Source: Megalonaias nervosa (taxonomy: Eukaryota > Mollusca > Bivalvia > Unionida > Unionidae). Taken from it: a stretch of DNA of 64,000 nt. The notes below the pieces were generated by a model. It worked only from the letters and a program-made list of their open reading frames with translations. It searched no databases and was not told where the DNA came from. The first letter of the stretch is position 1. Each line of letters begins with the position of its first letter. The stretch covers positions 1 through 64,000 of the forward strand of contig JAECUM010031830.1 in assembly GCA_016617855.1 (NCBI GenBank), read 5' to 3'. This document shows, one piece after another, positions 49,037-59,920 of the stretch. The position numbers were made by a program, and so were the translations under genes.

Positions 49037-50760
49037 CTCAGTTTATTGCACCTTCACTTATGTATATCTTCCATCTACGTATTTCCATTGAGTATTTTTT
49101 TAAACAAGCTAAACCTGGCAAAAGTAACTCCAATGCATAATATGGGAGCTCCTTCTGATATGAATAACTATAGACCTATATCAGTTTTATCATCATTTTC
49201 AAAGATAATAGAAAGACATGTTTGTAATGAATTTAGAAACTACCTGGAATCAATTAGTTTACTACATTCATCCCAGACTACACTAACTAGGATGGTGGGT
49301 GATAGTTAACAGCAATAGATCAAGGTAACCAGGTAAGCACAGTGTTTCTTGACTTTTCAAAGGCTTTTGACCTTGTAAATCACAAAATCCTGCTGGAAAA
49401 GCTCAGCATATATCAATTTAACTATGAAAGCTTGATCCTATCTTGATGGCAGACTACAACAAGTTTTTATTTTAAATAAACTTTCAGTTAAGAAACTGAT
49501 AAAGTCAGGTGTTCCACAAGGATCAGTTCTTGGACCGTTACTCTCTCTACTGTACATCAATGATTTACCATATCACACTGAGCCATCTACCACCAACATG
49601 TTCACAGATGATACAACATTATATAACATTTGATCAACAGATCATGAGATTAGAACTAAATTAAGTAAAGATTTGGCAAAAATAAATGACATGTGAACAC
49701 AATGGTATGAAGATAAATGCAGCCAAATCAAAAGCCATGATCATAGGTAAAAGCTGAGGAAAATCACTTCAAAGTAATGATAAAATGAATGGATATACAG
49801 CAGTCTGAAAATGAAAAACTACTTGGCATCATGATAGACAATATCTTGTGCTGGAAAATACAAGTTGATGAGGTCATTAAAAAAGTTAACTTTATCTCTT
49901 GAACAGAATAAAATCTTATCTCCCTCAAGAGCAGAGAAAGATACTCAATAATGCATTTATCATGCCACACCTAAAATATTGTTGTTCTGTCTAGGGTAAT
50001 AGTGGTACAGAAAATCAGGAAAGATTACTGAATTTTCAAAAAAGAGCACTGGAGTTATTCTTGATACTGATATAGATACACCATCAACAAATCTTTATAA
50101 AACCCTAAAGTGGCTTCCATTTCAGCAGAGAACTCAGTTCCAAAAGGGTTTACTAGTCTATAAATCCTTACATGGTTTGGATCCTGATTATCTTGAATGT
50201 AATTTTAAATTTGTTAAAAATGTACATATCTATCAACTAAGATCCATCTCAACATGTTTACCTGAACCAAATTCATTGTTTTATAAGAAGAGTTTTGCTT
50301 TTTCTGGAGCCAAACTACAGAATTCCATACCACCGTATATAAAGTCAGCTGACTGATACTAAGCTTTCAGAAAGTTTCTTTGTTAACATCTACAGAAACA
50401 ACCATTTGTATGATTTGGTTTAATTCAGTACTACTACTTTTTAGAACATTGTTGCCATATACTCATCTATAATGTTTTACACATGTTCTCTGCTACTATA
50501 TTCACTACTACTATTTGTATGAATCTTGTATGTACTTATCCTTGAAGCCTTGTATATATTTTATTGTAGCAGTAGATCAGTTGTCTAGTTTTTAATAGAA
50601 TTTATTGTCTAAAGACACCTTATATTGTAAAAATTGTGCATTATATCTAAATATATTTGTACAAATGTTATTGTAGAAGGCTTCATGGAAGATTGGTAAG
50701 TTGACCAAATGAGCTTCTTCTTTAAAAAAAAAAAGTCATTATTATTATTATTATTATTAT
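49037..50760 (+). mobile_element. LINE (non-LTR) retrotransposon, 5'-truncated and broken
   Basis: RT of non-LTR type in pieces on the + strand: KVTPMHNMG then NNYRPISVLSSFSKIIERH (49085-49215), a degraded FSKAF block near 49360, SGVPQGSVLGPL near 49508, and MFTDDTTLYN (F-x-DD catalytic box, Thr for the usual Ala) near 49600. After RT, a conserved C-terminal segment reads LKWLPFQQRTQ and KSLHGLDPDYLE (near 50110-50200). The 3' UTR ends with an A run and ATT/TTA repeats (50725-50760), as expected for a LINE tail. Endonuclease and ORF1 are absent. Several frameshifts. Confidence 0.88.
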
Positions 50761-51264
50761 TCTGTGATATGCTCATTCAGCCTTATGACCTGGGGGACAG
50801 TGTTACATGTTTCACAGCAATGTTTGTTTGTGGTTTAACCATGCAGGCTGTGGCCTTGTTAAAAATATTTTTGACCTTTTTTTGCTCTTTTACACAAGTT
50901 TGGTTACCAAGTAGGAAAAGGGCTTTCAGTTTTAGGTATATAAATAGAATGAATGTATACATATAATTTTTCACTAATGTTTCTTTACTAATTTTATCGA
51001 GTATGTATTTGTAAGAAAGTTATTTCTTTTAATAAAAATAAAACTTTTAACTTCAATATTTTTCTTGCATTTGGCAGATATTAGTTATCATATATCAATA
51101 TCCATTAACAAATCATTGCAGGTGGAGTCTCTTTTCTTAATTAGGAGGGCCCTGTGTGATGAAATCATATGGTTTTCATTGAATGTCCATCTGTTATTCT
51201 TTCCATCCATCCATCAATAATTTGGGTTTTTTGCAAGATACATTTACTGTTTTAATGTGAGTCA
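50761..51264. other. Non-coding stretch
   Basis: Nothing recognised besides AT-rich sequence. Confidence 0.5.
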
Positions 51265-51445
51265 TAGGATATGAACCAAATTTGGTTTATAATTTTATAT
51301 TGATGCAACTGAATTTGGTGTATGGCTTTGTATTGATGCAACCAAATTTGATACGTGATTTTATAATGACTCAGCCAAATTTGGTAAATGGCTTTATATT
51401 GATGCAATCAGATTTGGTATATGGTTTTTTGTTAATGCAACCTTA
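51265..51445. repeat. Imperfect tandem repeat, about 47 bp unit, four copies
   Basis: Units contain 'CCAAATTTGGT.TATGG', 'TTTATATTGATGCAA'. Confidence 0.8.
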
Positions 51446-51654
51446 GAAGTTAAACTTTTAGTCTTCTGTGTCTTCATTTAGAGGAGTTATGGTTCTTGAT
51501 GGTCTATCCTTCTAAGTTATTATTTCCACAGGTTAACTTTATGAAGAGTTGTTGGATTTCAACCAAATTTCATCCATTCATGTAAGTTTGATTTCTGCCT
51601 CATTACTTTTTTTATGATTTTTGGATTTCAACCAAATTTAGCATTCATCATTAT

Positions 51655-51865
51655 ATTGATGAAACCTTGAATGGGTTGGATTTCCAGCCTTCCACTGTCT
51701 CATTTGAATGGGTTGGATTTCCAGCTTTCCAGTCTCATTTGAATGGGTAGGATTTCCAGCTTTTAAATCTCTCATTTGAATGGGTTGGATTTCCAGCTTT
51801 CCACTGTCTCATTTGAATGGATTGGATTTCCAGCTTTCCACGTCTTATTTGCAGGAGTTATGCTC
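51655..51865. repeat. Tandem repeat, 37-39 bp unit, five copies
   Basis: Unit TCATTTGAATGGGTTGGATT followed by TCCAGCTTTCCACTGTC, with small length changes. Confidence 0.9.
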
Positions 51866-52124
51866 TTAGGTGTCCACCCTTCTGATTTTGGTCTCTACAG
51901 TGTTACTTACTAAAGAACGTTGAATTTCAAACAGATTTGGCATGCAGTTTTATATTGTGAGACATTCGATGAGGTTTGACTTCATTTTACAACATCATTT
52001 ACATTAGTTATCCCTCCTTATTGTCCAGCCTTCTAATATTTGGTCCCATCAGCATTACTATACTAAAGATTGTTCCATGTGAACCAGATATTCCATGCAT
52101 ATTTATGTTGACATGATCCTGAAT

Positions 52125-52220
52125 TGGGATTTCCAGCATTATATGTCGTCATAAGATGGGATTTCCAACATTACATGTCATCATAAAATGGGATTTCTAG
52201 CATTACATGTCATCATAAGA
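52125..52220. repeat. Tandem repeat, about 33 bp unit, three copies
   Basis: Unit GGGATTTCCAGCATTACATG followed by TCATCATAAGAT. Confidence 0.88.
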
Positions 52221-52369
52221 TCAGAGGAGCTTATGAGATGGCCTGTTTCTGTCATCTGTCTGTCAGTTTGTTATTGCTACTCTTCCTAAACTACTAGGAG
52301 GATTGCCATGAAACTTCACACACATTTTCAGCCCAAGATCACATTGGTCCTAAATGAAAATGGTAGTGC

Positions 52370-52900
52370 TTGAATATCCAGTATGGCTGCCACAGAAGCC
52401 ACCTTCAAAATGTTTTTTAGCACTACTCATCCTGAATGGAGTATCATAGCAACATGGGAGTTTCACTTAAAGGCTTCTTATAATGTCCCATTGATCCTAT
52501 GTATAAATGGGTGCCAATATTATATCCAATATGGCTACCATATCAGCCGTCATACAAATCATATCACTACTTCATATTGTACTGGTGTTCTGAACAGAAG
52601 ACTTCTGATGATATCTAGTTTGTGATAAATGAAAATGATACTGATGTGATGTCCAGTATGGCCACAATGTCTGCCATTACGCAAATCTTATTATCACTAT
52701 TTTATCTTGACATATGGTTTTCACCAAAAAGGCTTCTTGACATCAATATGAGCACAATGGCAGTCATCTTGAAAATTTTCCTATTGCTAATATTTCTGAA
52801 TATGTCATCATATTCATATGGGGTTTTTGCCAAAAAACTGCTAAGGACATCGAAATGGTCTAAAATTAAAATGGTGCTGGTCTTACTTCCAGTGAATAGG
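52370..52900. repeat. ATCCAATATGGCC repeat family, second locus
   Basis: Imperfect tandem units shared with 8440-8890: 'TCCAGTATGGCTGCCACA', 'CCACCTTCAAAATG', 'CTCATCCTGAATGG', 'CTTCTTATAATGTCC'. Short ORFs across it (52383-52625, 52622-52918) are artefacts. Confidence 0.75.
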
Positions 52901-53550
52901 CAAGTGAAATCTGGCTGAATGGATTAATGTCCTCTCATTGGTTAAAAGAAAATGACATCTTGCATTTATTATAACTTATTTTCGGTTGGCCAATGAGATG
53001 GAAGTATTCCATTCAGAACGTTGTTCTTGCATATTAAGCTAGCGTGATCATGGCCATGTCTAGCAGTAGCATGGGAAAATGGTCTGGCATTCCTTAAAGG
53101 TATGATAGTAAGACAAACTTTGGATAGGCATACAAAGTTGAATACCTGAGCTAAACATCGGTACCAAACTTATTATGCTACGTGAAATATAGTTTGAAAT
53201 ATCAGTGTTGATTCTTAAATAGGTCGGGTGAGAAAGGAGAGAAGTTTCCTCCCTTGTATTAATTTATTTTATATGTATGACTGACAGTTAAATTGTAAGC
53301 AATGATATGAGCCTCTCTGGTCTGATTCGGCCCAGATTACTGGCTGATTCGGCTCAGATTTCTGGCTGCTTTGGCCCAAATTCTGGGCTGATTTGGACCA
53401 TGTGAAATATTAAGTTTCATCCAGGATTTAAATGTGACATTTAAATTTGTCTTTAAAAGATGATATTTCTCATTCTTTCCCAAGTATGTTGGAGAAGTTC
53501 AAATATGCATTTAAGGCAACAAAACCCCAATAATACATGTGATAATGGGT
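52901..53550. other. Non-coding stretch with a small repeat
   Basis: 53320-53400 has four imperfect copies of 'GGCTGATTCGGCCCAGATT'. No gene. Confidence 0.5.
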
Positions 53551-53552
53551 TG

Positions 53553-53612
<60 letters not shown>
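53553..53612. repeat. AT microsatellite
   Basis: Uninterrupted (TA)n of about 60 bp; can extrude as a cruciform. Confidence 0.98.
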
Positions 53613-53613
<1 letters not shown>

Positions 53614-53639
53614 TAGTATAGGTATTTGAGGTTTTAAAA

Positions 53640-53935
53640 TCAAAGAGGGTTTTAGGTCAGAAAACCCCCACCCCTTCTAAAATAAATATATTCTGACATT
53701 TTTTCTTCACCTCAGAGACCCCCTCTCCCTCAAAAAACCACCCTCCTCCAAATTTTTATCTCAGAAAATGATGAAATTTTGAAACCCTAAGAGGATGCTG
53801 TCTCAAAACACCCCCCCCTCTAAAATAAATATATTCTGACATTTTTTCATCACCTCAGAGACCCCCTCTCCCTCAAAAAACAGGGTGCTGTCTCAAAACA
53901 CCCACCCACCTCCCAAGCACATGTTAATGCAGAAT
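53640..53935. repeat. Duplicated C-rich segment, period about 142 bp
   Basis: A segment with TCTAAAATAAATATATTCTG and ACCTCAGAGACCCCCTCTCC occurs at about 53677-53740 and 53819-53881; AACACCC and CACATGTTAATGCAG parts are also duplicated to 53990. Confidence 0.88.
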
Positions 53936-54208
53936 ATCATAACCTACAAAGCACATGTTAATGCAGGATATCATAACCTACAAAGCACAATAAAATATTA
54001 TATAAAATGTCCTATTACAAAGAGCCAATTTGTAGCGTCGGATTTGATTTAACAAACAGATTTTTTAAAAGATTTAATTCAGCTTCAATCTATAGTAACA
54101 TTTTGTCAAAAATATGTTAGAAAAATATTTTCACTTACCTGTTCACGTGTAAATCCTCTAGCAGAAATGGCCACGAAGAAAATTCTAACTGCCTTTTATA
54201 TCGTTATT

Positions 54209-54422
54209 CTGGAAAAATATATTGGAAATTACCTATCTTTAACCTTGATTCCATAACATTCTGAAGTAGGCGTTATTTTAGGAAAATCCATTGAAAATTA
54301 CCTATCTTTAACCTGATTTCGGAGTTATTTTAGGAAAATCCATTGAAAATTACCTATCTTTAACCTGATTTCGGCGTTATTTTAGGAAAAGCCATTGGAA
54401 ATTCCCTATCTTTAACCTTTCA
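54209..54422. repeat. Tandem repeat, about 60 bp unit, four copies
   Basis: Unit GGAAAATCCATTGAAAATTA followed by CCTATCTTTAACCT and GATTTCGG(A/C)GTTATTTTA; the first copy has extra sequence. Confidence 0.9.
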
Positions 54423-54919
54423 GAATGATCACAAAATTTAGTTATTATGGAAATTTCGTGTGGGCACTATGACGGCAGTCAGAATTTTCCTTTGTGATCA
54501 TTTTGCAAGAGAATTTATGATTTTAATCTCCAGGAAAACCAAATCTGTACAATTTATAGCAATAAGGAATATTCAAGTGGCGATGACTTCGCAAAGCTTT
54601 CTTAGTATCTCGGCTCAGGGCTAACAAAGGAAACAGTGTTCTGTCTATACCTATCAAAGACTATTCACATGATCAGATATCAAACGAATAGACTGCAATT
54701 TATTTTCATCATATATCATAGAAAACCAAAGCATTTTATCATTTACTCGTACACGATTTTGAAAACATTTTTCTATATATTTTCACAGAATGGGAAGTAG
54801 TATATGAATGGGGATTTGAGACACTTTTATCTGTTTCCATAGATCAAACATTTTAAGTCTTCTATTGTGAAAAAAATGATGAACAGGTAAGTGAAAACAT
54901 TGTTTGAGATTATTTTATT

Positions 54920-55419
54920 TTATACCCTACCATCACTATACTTTTTTTGATTATCTTTTTCATACCTGCTGAATCTCATTGGTAGGATATTCGTTAACAT
55001 ACTGTCAATAATACGAAACTCACGTATTAAATCGTCCATATCATATTTTACACCTCGCAAATAAGATCGTATTTGATCAAGTAATTTTTTGTAAGTTATA
55101 CTTGCTGTTTTAAAAGAATTTTTTTTTTTGTTTCAAGTTTAGGTTCAATTTTTTTTACAAGTGTTGAAAGAGAGACACCGACACCAGATATTATTAACAA
55201 AAATGGATTTAATAATGTTCCACTTGAGATTATACCAGAGCTGGTCATTAACAATGGCAAATATAATATTACTCGAAGTATTCTACGGTAATATTTATAA
55301 CATTCTTTTACACACCAGAGGTTTTTGTGATAAAATTTATAATATTGTACTAATGCGTCAACATCTTGTTTTGGAATTTCTTCTGATATGTGATTGAAAT
55401 CGATGATATGTTTTTTCAT
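54920..55419 (-). pseudogene. Unknown small membrane protein of the viral element
   Basis: ATG at 55419 (MKKHIIDFNHISEEIPKQDV). About 165 codons in all: the first 100 lie in one frame, then an 11-T run (55119-55129 on +) changes phase and the rest continues to a TAA at 54920-54922. The middle is strongly hydrophobic (residues about 48-85, two possible membrane helices with small residues), flanked by charged helical parts. It lies 12 bp after the stop of the 306-residue gene on the same strand. I recall similar proteins in Polinton-like elements of other invertebrates but know no function. Confidence 0.7.
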
Positions 55420-55431
55420 TATACAATTTTT

Positions 55432-56352
55432 TTACACAAAAACAAAAGTTCTGGCACCAGCAATTGAATCAAGAAACTCGCGAAATTTATTATTATTAGT
55501 ATCAGCTATAAACTCTCTGTATTTATCATAAACATCTGACGAAGAATTCTTATCTCGTTCATCTGTTAGTACATATTGTTTCTTTAACCAAGCGTAAGAA
55601 TCAAAACTATTTCCTACTTCACTCTCGTACAAATCTGTTTTATTCACCAAATTACTGTAATCGATTTCTGTTTCATCAATATACCCTAATACTAAGCTCA
55701 ACTGATCTAACGTGAAATTTTTGAGAACAAGATGTTGTCCGATAATTGTATATGCGACTACGAAATTTGCTAGCTTCAATTTTTTAAGCTTATCTAGTTC
55801 AATTGTAAGAAGACCAACAGCAGAAGCTACTTTTAACATTAATTTTTCATATGGTTTTATGAGTATTGTTTTAATTTCGTTGTAATAATTTCGTAGTGAC
55901 AATTGTCTAGAGTAATGGAATGATGGGAATGGAACATCATCTTCTTCACTTATATCATAATCAGAATCGGACTTTACTTCCAACTTTATTTGATTGACTT
56001 CTTCAAAAAACTTTTCTCGTTCATCATCACTAAAATTACTAATTTCATCATCTAAAGTTTTGATTATCTTTAGAGATTTGTTAACAATAATCGGATCAAA
56101 TTCTGGGTCTTTTTTACGTATCATTGGCAAAACTGCGTTTGCATACACTTTAATAATTAAATCTGCGTCTGACATCATAGTAACGATTTTAACCAAGGTT
56201 TCTTTGTCATTGAAGTACATACCGAGATGTTTAAAAATATGTCGTTTTGAAAAACTATCATATATATTTTTGTTTCTATTTATTCTTATTTTCTTAGTTT
56301 CCGCTAGTTTGTCAAGACGAGTATGATTTTCGTTTATTCGTCTTTCTTCCAT
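55432..56352 (-). CDS. Unknown 306-residue protein of the viral element
   Basis: Uninterrupted ORF from MEERRINENHTRL to GARTFVFV. It is largely helical with alternating Lys/Glu, has an acidic patch (SDSDYDISEEDD, about residues 129-140) and no obvious catalytic motif or membrane segment. It is one of the few genes in the element without a break. It sits between two other minus-strand genes and is presumably part of the same leftward transcription block. Possible structural or assembly role is only a guess from position. Confidence 0.75.
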   Translation of the reverse strand: MEERRINENHTRLDKLAETKKIRINRNKNIYDSFSKRHIFKHLGMYFNDKETLVKIVTMMSDADLIIKVYANAVLPMIRKKDPEFDPIIVNKSLKIIKTLDDEISNFSDDEREKFFEEVNQIKLEVKSDSDYDISEEDDVPFPSFHYSRQLSLRNYYNEIKTILIKPYEKLMLKVASAVGLLTIELDKLKKLKLANFVVAYTIIGQHLVLKNFTLDQLSLVLGYIDETEIDYSNLVNKTDLYESEVGNSFDSYAWLKKQYVLTDERDKNSSSDVYDKYREFIADTNNNKFREFLDSIAGARTFVFV

Positions 56353-56401
56353 CTTCCACTATAAACTCGTGCTTTTATTAAGTCTGATTTTATTATTAAA
56401 T

Positions 56402-56732
56402 CTATGTTATACCAATCAAGCTCCAGTAATATTTTTTAAATATAATTTCAAGTTGTTTTTGTTCTTCTAGACAATCATCAGGATGACAGTATCTGCTTAT
56501 AATGTCAAAGTTTTCTATTGCTTTTTTTCAGTTGTGGTCCTCGCATATACATAACGCGAACAAAATTATAAACATAATCTGGCGATACTAGTCTGTTTAA
56601 TAAACTGATGCCAGTATATTTCATGTTTTGGATTGTTTCTGCTGCTACATTAACAGCTCCAACATCTATTTTAGGGTTAAAAATATTATCATAAAATTCT
56701 CTTGCAATGGTTATAATTGATGGTTCTGCCAT
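56402..56732 (-). pseudogene. Unknown protein of about 110 residues in the viral element
   Basis: Starts MAEPSIITIAREFYDNIFNP; includes VSPDYVYNFVRVMYMRGPQL. The open part ends at 56505 because of a phase change at a 7-T run (56521-56527 on +), after which coding-like sequence (containing ISRYCHPDDCLEEQ) continues to a stop at 56402-56404. Start context is AAATAATG. Function unknown; appears to be a conserved small gene next to the fibre. Confidence 0.65.
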
Positions 56733-56749
56733 TATTTTATAGCATTAGA

Positions 56750-58023
56750 TTAAATTTGTTCGTCGAGTGTGTATATTTGAAATGCTGTCAGTCCTGGAAA
56801 TGGATGTTCAGCAGCCAAAACATTAACTCGAAAATATAAGTACTTGTTAACAGTGTTTTCTGTCGGGATTGTAAAATATTGTGTTGTTGAAATGTAAGTG
56901 TCTGTTGTGCTATACAATGTTGTCCAGTCGATATCATGATTTGATCCTTCCAATTTCCAATCATAAATTCGACCAACATTAGAGTTTAATCGGCCTCGCA
57001 AATGAAATTGCCAAATAGCAACTGCAGTAGGACATTTAATTTTGATCCAAAAATTTTCAACTTCTCCGTTTGTCGTCCATTCTTGTCTGTCAGAGAAAAC
57101 GTAATAAGGATAATTTTTAGGATAATATGCTGATCCGCTTACCTCAAACCCAACTCGATTATCAGTTGCCTTATAAAGTGTTGGAATATACCCAACATTA
57201 TTTTTAGTTCGTTTTGTACCACTAGACAGACTGTCAACGTACGCTTTATTTGTCAGATCGTTAGGGTTAACTGGAACGTAAGTCGTCATTATCTTGTTAG
57301 CTCTCATATTTATGTTACCTGACATTGGTCCACCAGATTTTTTTAAATATGGGGTAAGTTCTTCTTTTAACTGAGCATAACTGATAGCATCAGCATCATT
57401 AGCTGGTGGTGAGGTTGTCGGTAATCCAGTTATTTTTGAATTTGACATAGACAGGTTACCTGTCATTGTATCGCCGGCTTTGTTAAGTTTATTATCGTCA
57501 ACAGATTTTAGTTGTGCATAACTTACAGCTTGTGTTTGATTTAAGTTTTCTGGCGGATATGCAGTCTCTAAATTTATAAAAAAAATTTCCTGACATGCTG
57601 ATATTACCTATAACTGTTCCACCGATTTTATCAAGTTTGTTATTATCCACGTAACTCAACTATGCATAACATACCGCTTGTGTATAATTTAAGTTTGCTG
57701 GTGGATGCCTGGTCTCCAAATTTTTTTATTTTATTTTTCTGACAAATCTAAGTTGCCGCTTAAAGTTCCGCCAGCCTTGTCTAACTTGTTGTCGTCAACT
57801 GATTTAAATTGTGCATAACTAACAGCTTGTGTAAGGTCAACTCTCAGTGCGGATACGCTGTTTCTAAACCTAGTACTCGTTGATTTGACATAGATAGGTT
57901 TCCCGTCCTCGTATCACCAATTTTTTTCGGGTAACCTGATAAATCAACCTTACCGTCTGTTATTGTTGTACTTACAGCTGATGAATCTCCTACTAATGTT
58001 CCAAATTTTGTATAATATCTCAT
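56750..58023 (-). pseudogene. Phage-tail-fibre-like attachment protein
   Basis: ATG at 58023 (MRYYTKFG). The N-terminal part and three to four internal repeats have the form 'SYAQLKSVDDNKLDKAGG-T-GN-SMS', like the collagen-free repeat shafts of bacteriophage tail fibres (MTGNLSMSNSKITGLP). Each repeat is about 40 residues; the last (57466-57240) is open. The C-terminal part, about 150 residues (57200-56750), is rich in aromatic and Thr/Asn residues (YLYFRVNVLAAEHPFPG), resembling a beta-sandwich/discoidin-type head. Frameshifts and stops occur between 57466 and 57850. Likely forms virion spikes; inferred from repeat style. Confidence 0.75.
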
Positions 58024-58077
58024 TATTTATTTATCGTCTGACAATTTTTTTATATAACATAAAATTGTATAACAATA
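58024..58077. promoter_or_regulatory. Divergent promoter spacer
   Basis: 54 bp between two ATGs pointing away from each other (58023 minus, 58078 plus). Contains TTTTTTTATATAACATAAAA, a TATA-like run, and ends ATAATG on both sides. The only place from which both gene blocks can start. Confidence 0.5.
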
Positions 58078-58695
58078 ATGGCAAAATCGTCGATATTAAA
58101 TTTTGATACAGAGCGGTTGGTGAAACATAAACATGAAAACGAACTTCCAGATTGTCATTATCTTATCGTTGGAAGAACTGGATCTGGGAAAACAAACTTG
58201 CTTATGAATTTACTTCTAGGAGATAATTTTAACTACGATCGCGTTTATATTTACACAATTAATCCACAACAAGATAAGTACGAGCTACTTAACAATTATA
58301 ATGACAAACTTCGTGATGATCTTGAGGCTGGTGAAGATTTTTTTATTATCAAACAACCAGAAGAACTTATTCCAGTTAATCAACTTGATTCGTCCGAACA
58401 CAAGATAGTTGTTTTTGATGATATTCCGCTAAACAACGAAGAAATGAATAAAATAAGATCATATTTTTCATTATCACGTAATAAAAAATGTAATTCTATT
58501 TATCTCGCTCAGGGTTTTTATAATGTTGACAGATTTATTCGGCGAAATACTGGTTGTTTTATATTATTTCCAGGACTTGACAATGTCGATGTTAGAAATA
58601 TCGCGAACGAGCAATGTGGTGATGTAACAAAAAATAAATTTATTGAATTATATGATCAAGCAACGGCAAATAAATATGACTTTTTTTTTGTTTGA
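58078..58695 (+). CDS. FtsK/HerA-type DNA-packaging ATPase
   Basis: 205 residues, uninterrupted. Walker A GRTGSGKT at residues 32-39, Walker B VVFDD at 111-115, and a later FSLSRNKKCNSIYLAQGFY segment that fits the sensor/arginine region of A32-like viral packaging ATPases. Such ATPases drive genome entry into the capsid in Polintons, adintoviruses, poxviruses and virophages. First gene of the rightward block; start context AATAATG. The length is near the minimum of the family. Intact, unlike most neighbours. Confidence 0.92.
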   Translation: MAKSSILNFDTERLVKHKHENELPDCHYLIVGRTGSGKTNLLMNLLLGDNFNYDRVYIYTINPQQDKYELLNNYNDKLRDDLEAGEDFFIIKQPEELIPVNQLDSSEHKIVVFDDIPLNNEEMNKIRSYFSLSRNKKCNSIYLAQGFYNVDRFIRRNTGCFILFPGLDNVDVRNIANEQCGDVTKNKFIELYDQATANKYDFFFV

Positions 58696-58782
58696 TAAAT
58701 TAACAAATGATACGAGTAAAATGTTTCGCTGTTGTATTGAAAAATACCTACAGTAATTTTTATAGAAAATAGTATATAACTA

Positions 58783-59878
58783 ATGGAAAGACATGCAAAG
58801 TACAGAAAACGTATAGAAAATCTAAAAAAACTTGTTAAATCTAAAGCTGAACTTAGGCAGATGATCCAACAAGCACGACGTGGCCAAGTGGCTGCAGCAG
58901 AAATAGCAGCAACAATTCTCAAACCAGTTACTGAGCCTTTACTTGGAAAACACCCTGAAACTGGCCCACTGTCAGAAGAAGAACTTAAAAAATTACAAGA
59001 AAAAGGTTTACTCGGATGAGTTAAAGAACATCAAGAAGCGGCTGTTGGAAAAATTATTGAAAGATCTGAAGAACAGAAAAGAAGATTAGCTGAGACACTT
59101 GTAGCAAATATAGCTGATCATGCTGCAAGACAAGCTGCACTAGATCGGCTAATTAATAATCCACTAGAATTTGAACAAAGACTAGCACGTTTAACCACAA
59201 GGGAGATTAAAGATATTCTAAAAAATTTATCAGAAAAATTAGAGGATATTGAAAAGGAGCAAGAAAAAGTCGGAGAGTTTACGGTAAAGTTTATGGGAGT
59301 TGAAAATCAAAGACGATGGTATATAAAACAAGCAAATGATAATATAAGAGATTATGAATACGATAAATTTTGAGATAAAATTATATAAAAAATCTTGATA
59401 ATATAGATAAATGGAATGATGCTGAATTTGACAAACTTATTGATAATTTAAATGAAATGATAAGAGACGGTGCTACTGCTAAAAATGAGTTAAACACAAC
59501 CATAAAAGAGAAAAATATGCTTCCACTTTATGATAGAATGAAAGATGGTATTATTGCTGCAGTAGTTGGAAAAACAGCACAAGACAGTAGAAAAAAGGAA
59601 GATTTTGGTAAGGGGTGGGATTTTAAAAGGAAATTTTTTTTATCTGATAAAAGTCGTGTAAAAAATATAGAAAAGAAAAAACAGGAACTGGAGTTAGAAT
59701 ATTTTCATCAGTTACTGAAATGATTGGCAGATTAATGTTGTTGATATCATCAAAAGAAGCTGGAAATGTTGGTGCTGAAATTGACAATGAAATTATTGAC
59801 ATAATTGATAATTTGAGATCGGAAAATTTATTAACATCTGACGAATACGAAACTTTACATCGCGATTTAATTTTGTAA
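58783..59878 (+). pseudogene. Coiled-coil protein of the viral element, broken
   Basis: MERHAKYRKRIENLKKL opens a Lys/Glu/Arg-rich helical protein of about 365 codons. TGA at 59017 is in frame and followed by VKEHQEAAVGKIIERSEEQ without loss of phase. Another TGA near 59370 coincides with a frame change, and a further one follows near 59720. The C-terminal part carries DIIDNLRSENLLTSDEYE and ends at 59876-59878. Coiled-coil character is strong in the middle third. Function unknown; position between ATPase and capsid genes suggests a structural or scaffold role (inference). Confidence 0.7.
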
Positions 59879-59920
59879 ATTTGTGTAATGATTTAATATA
59901 ACAATTTTATATAAAAAAAA

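Noticed and set aside
52383..52918. Two overlapping + strand ORFs
   Set aside because: They lie in the dispersed ATGGCC repeat and change frame between units.
58656..58922. Minus-strand ORF across ATPase end
   Set aside because: Shadow of the ATPase and coiled-coil genes on the other strand.
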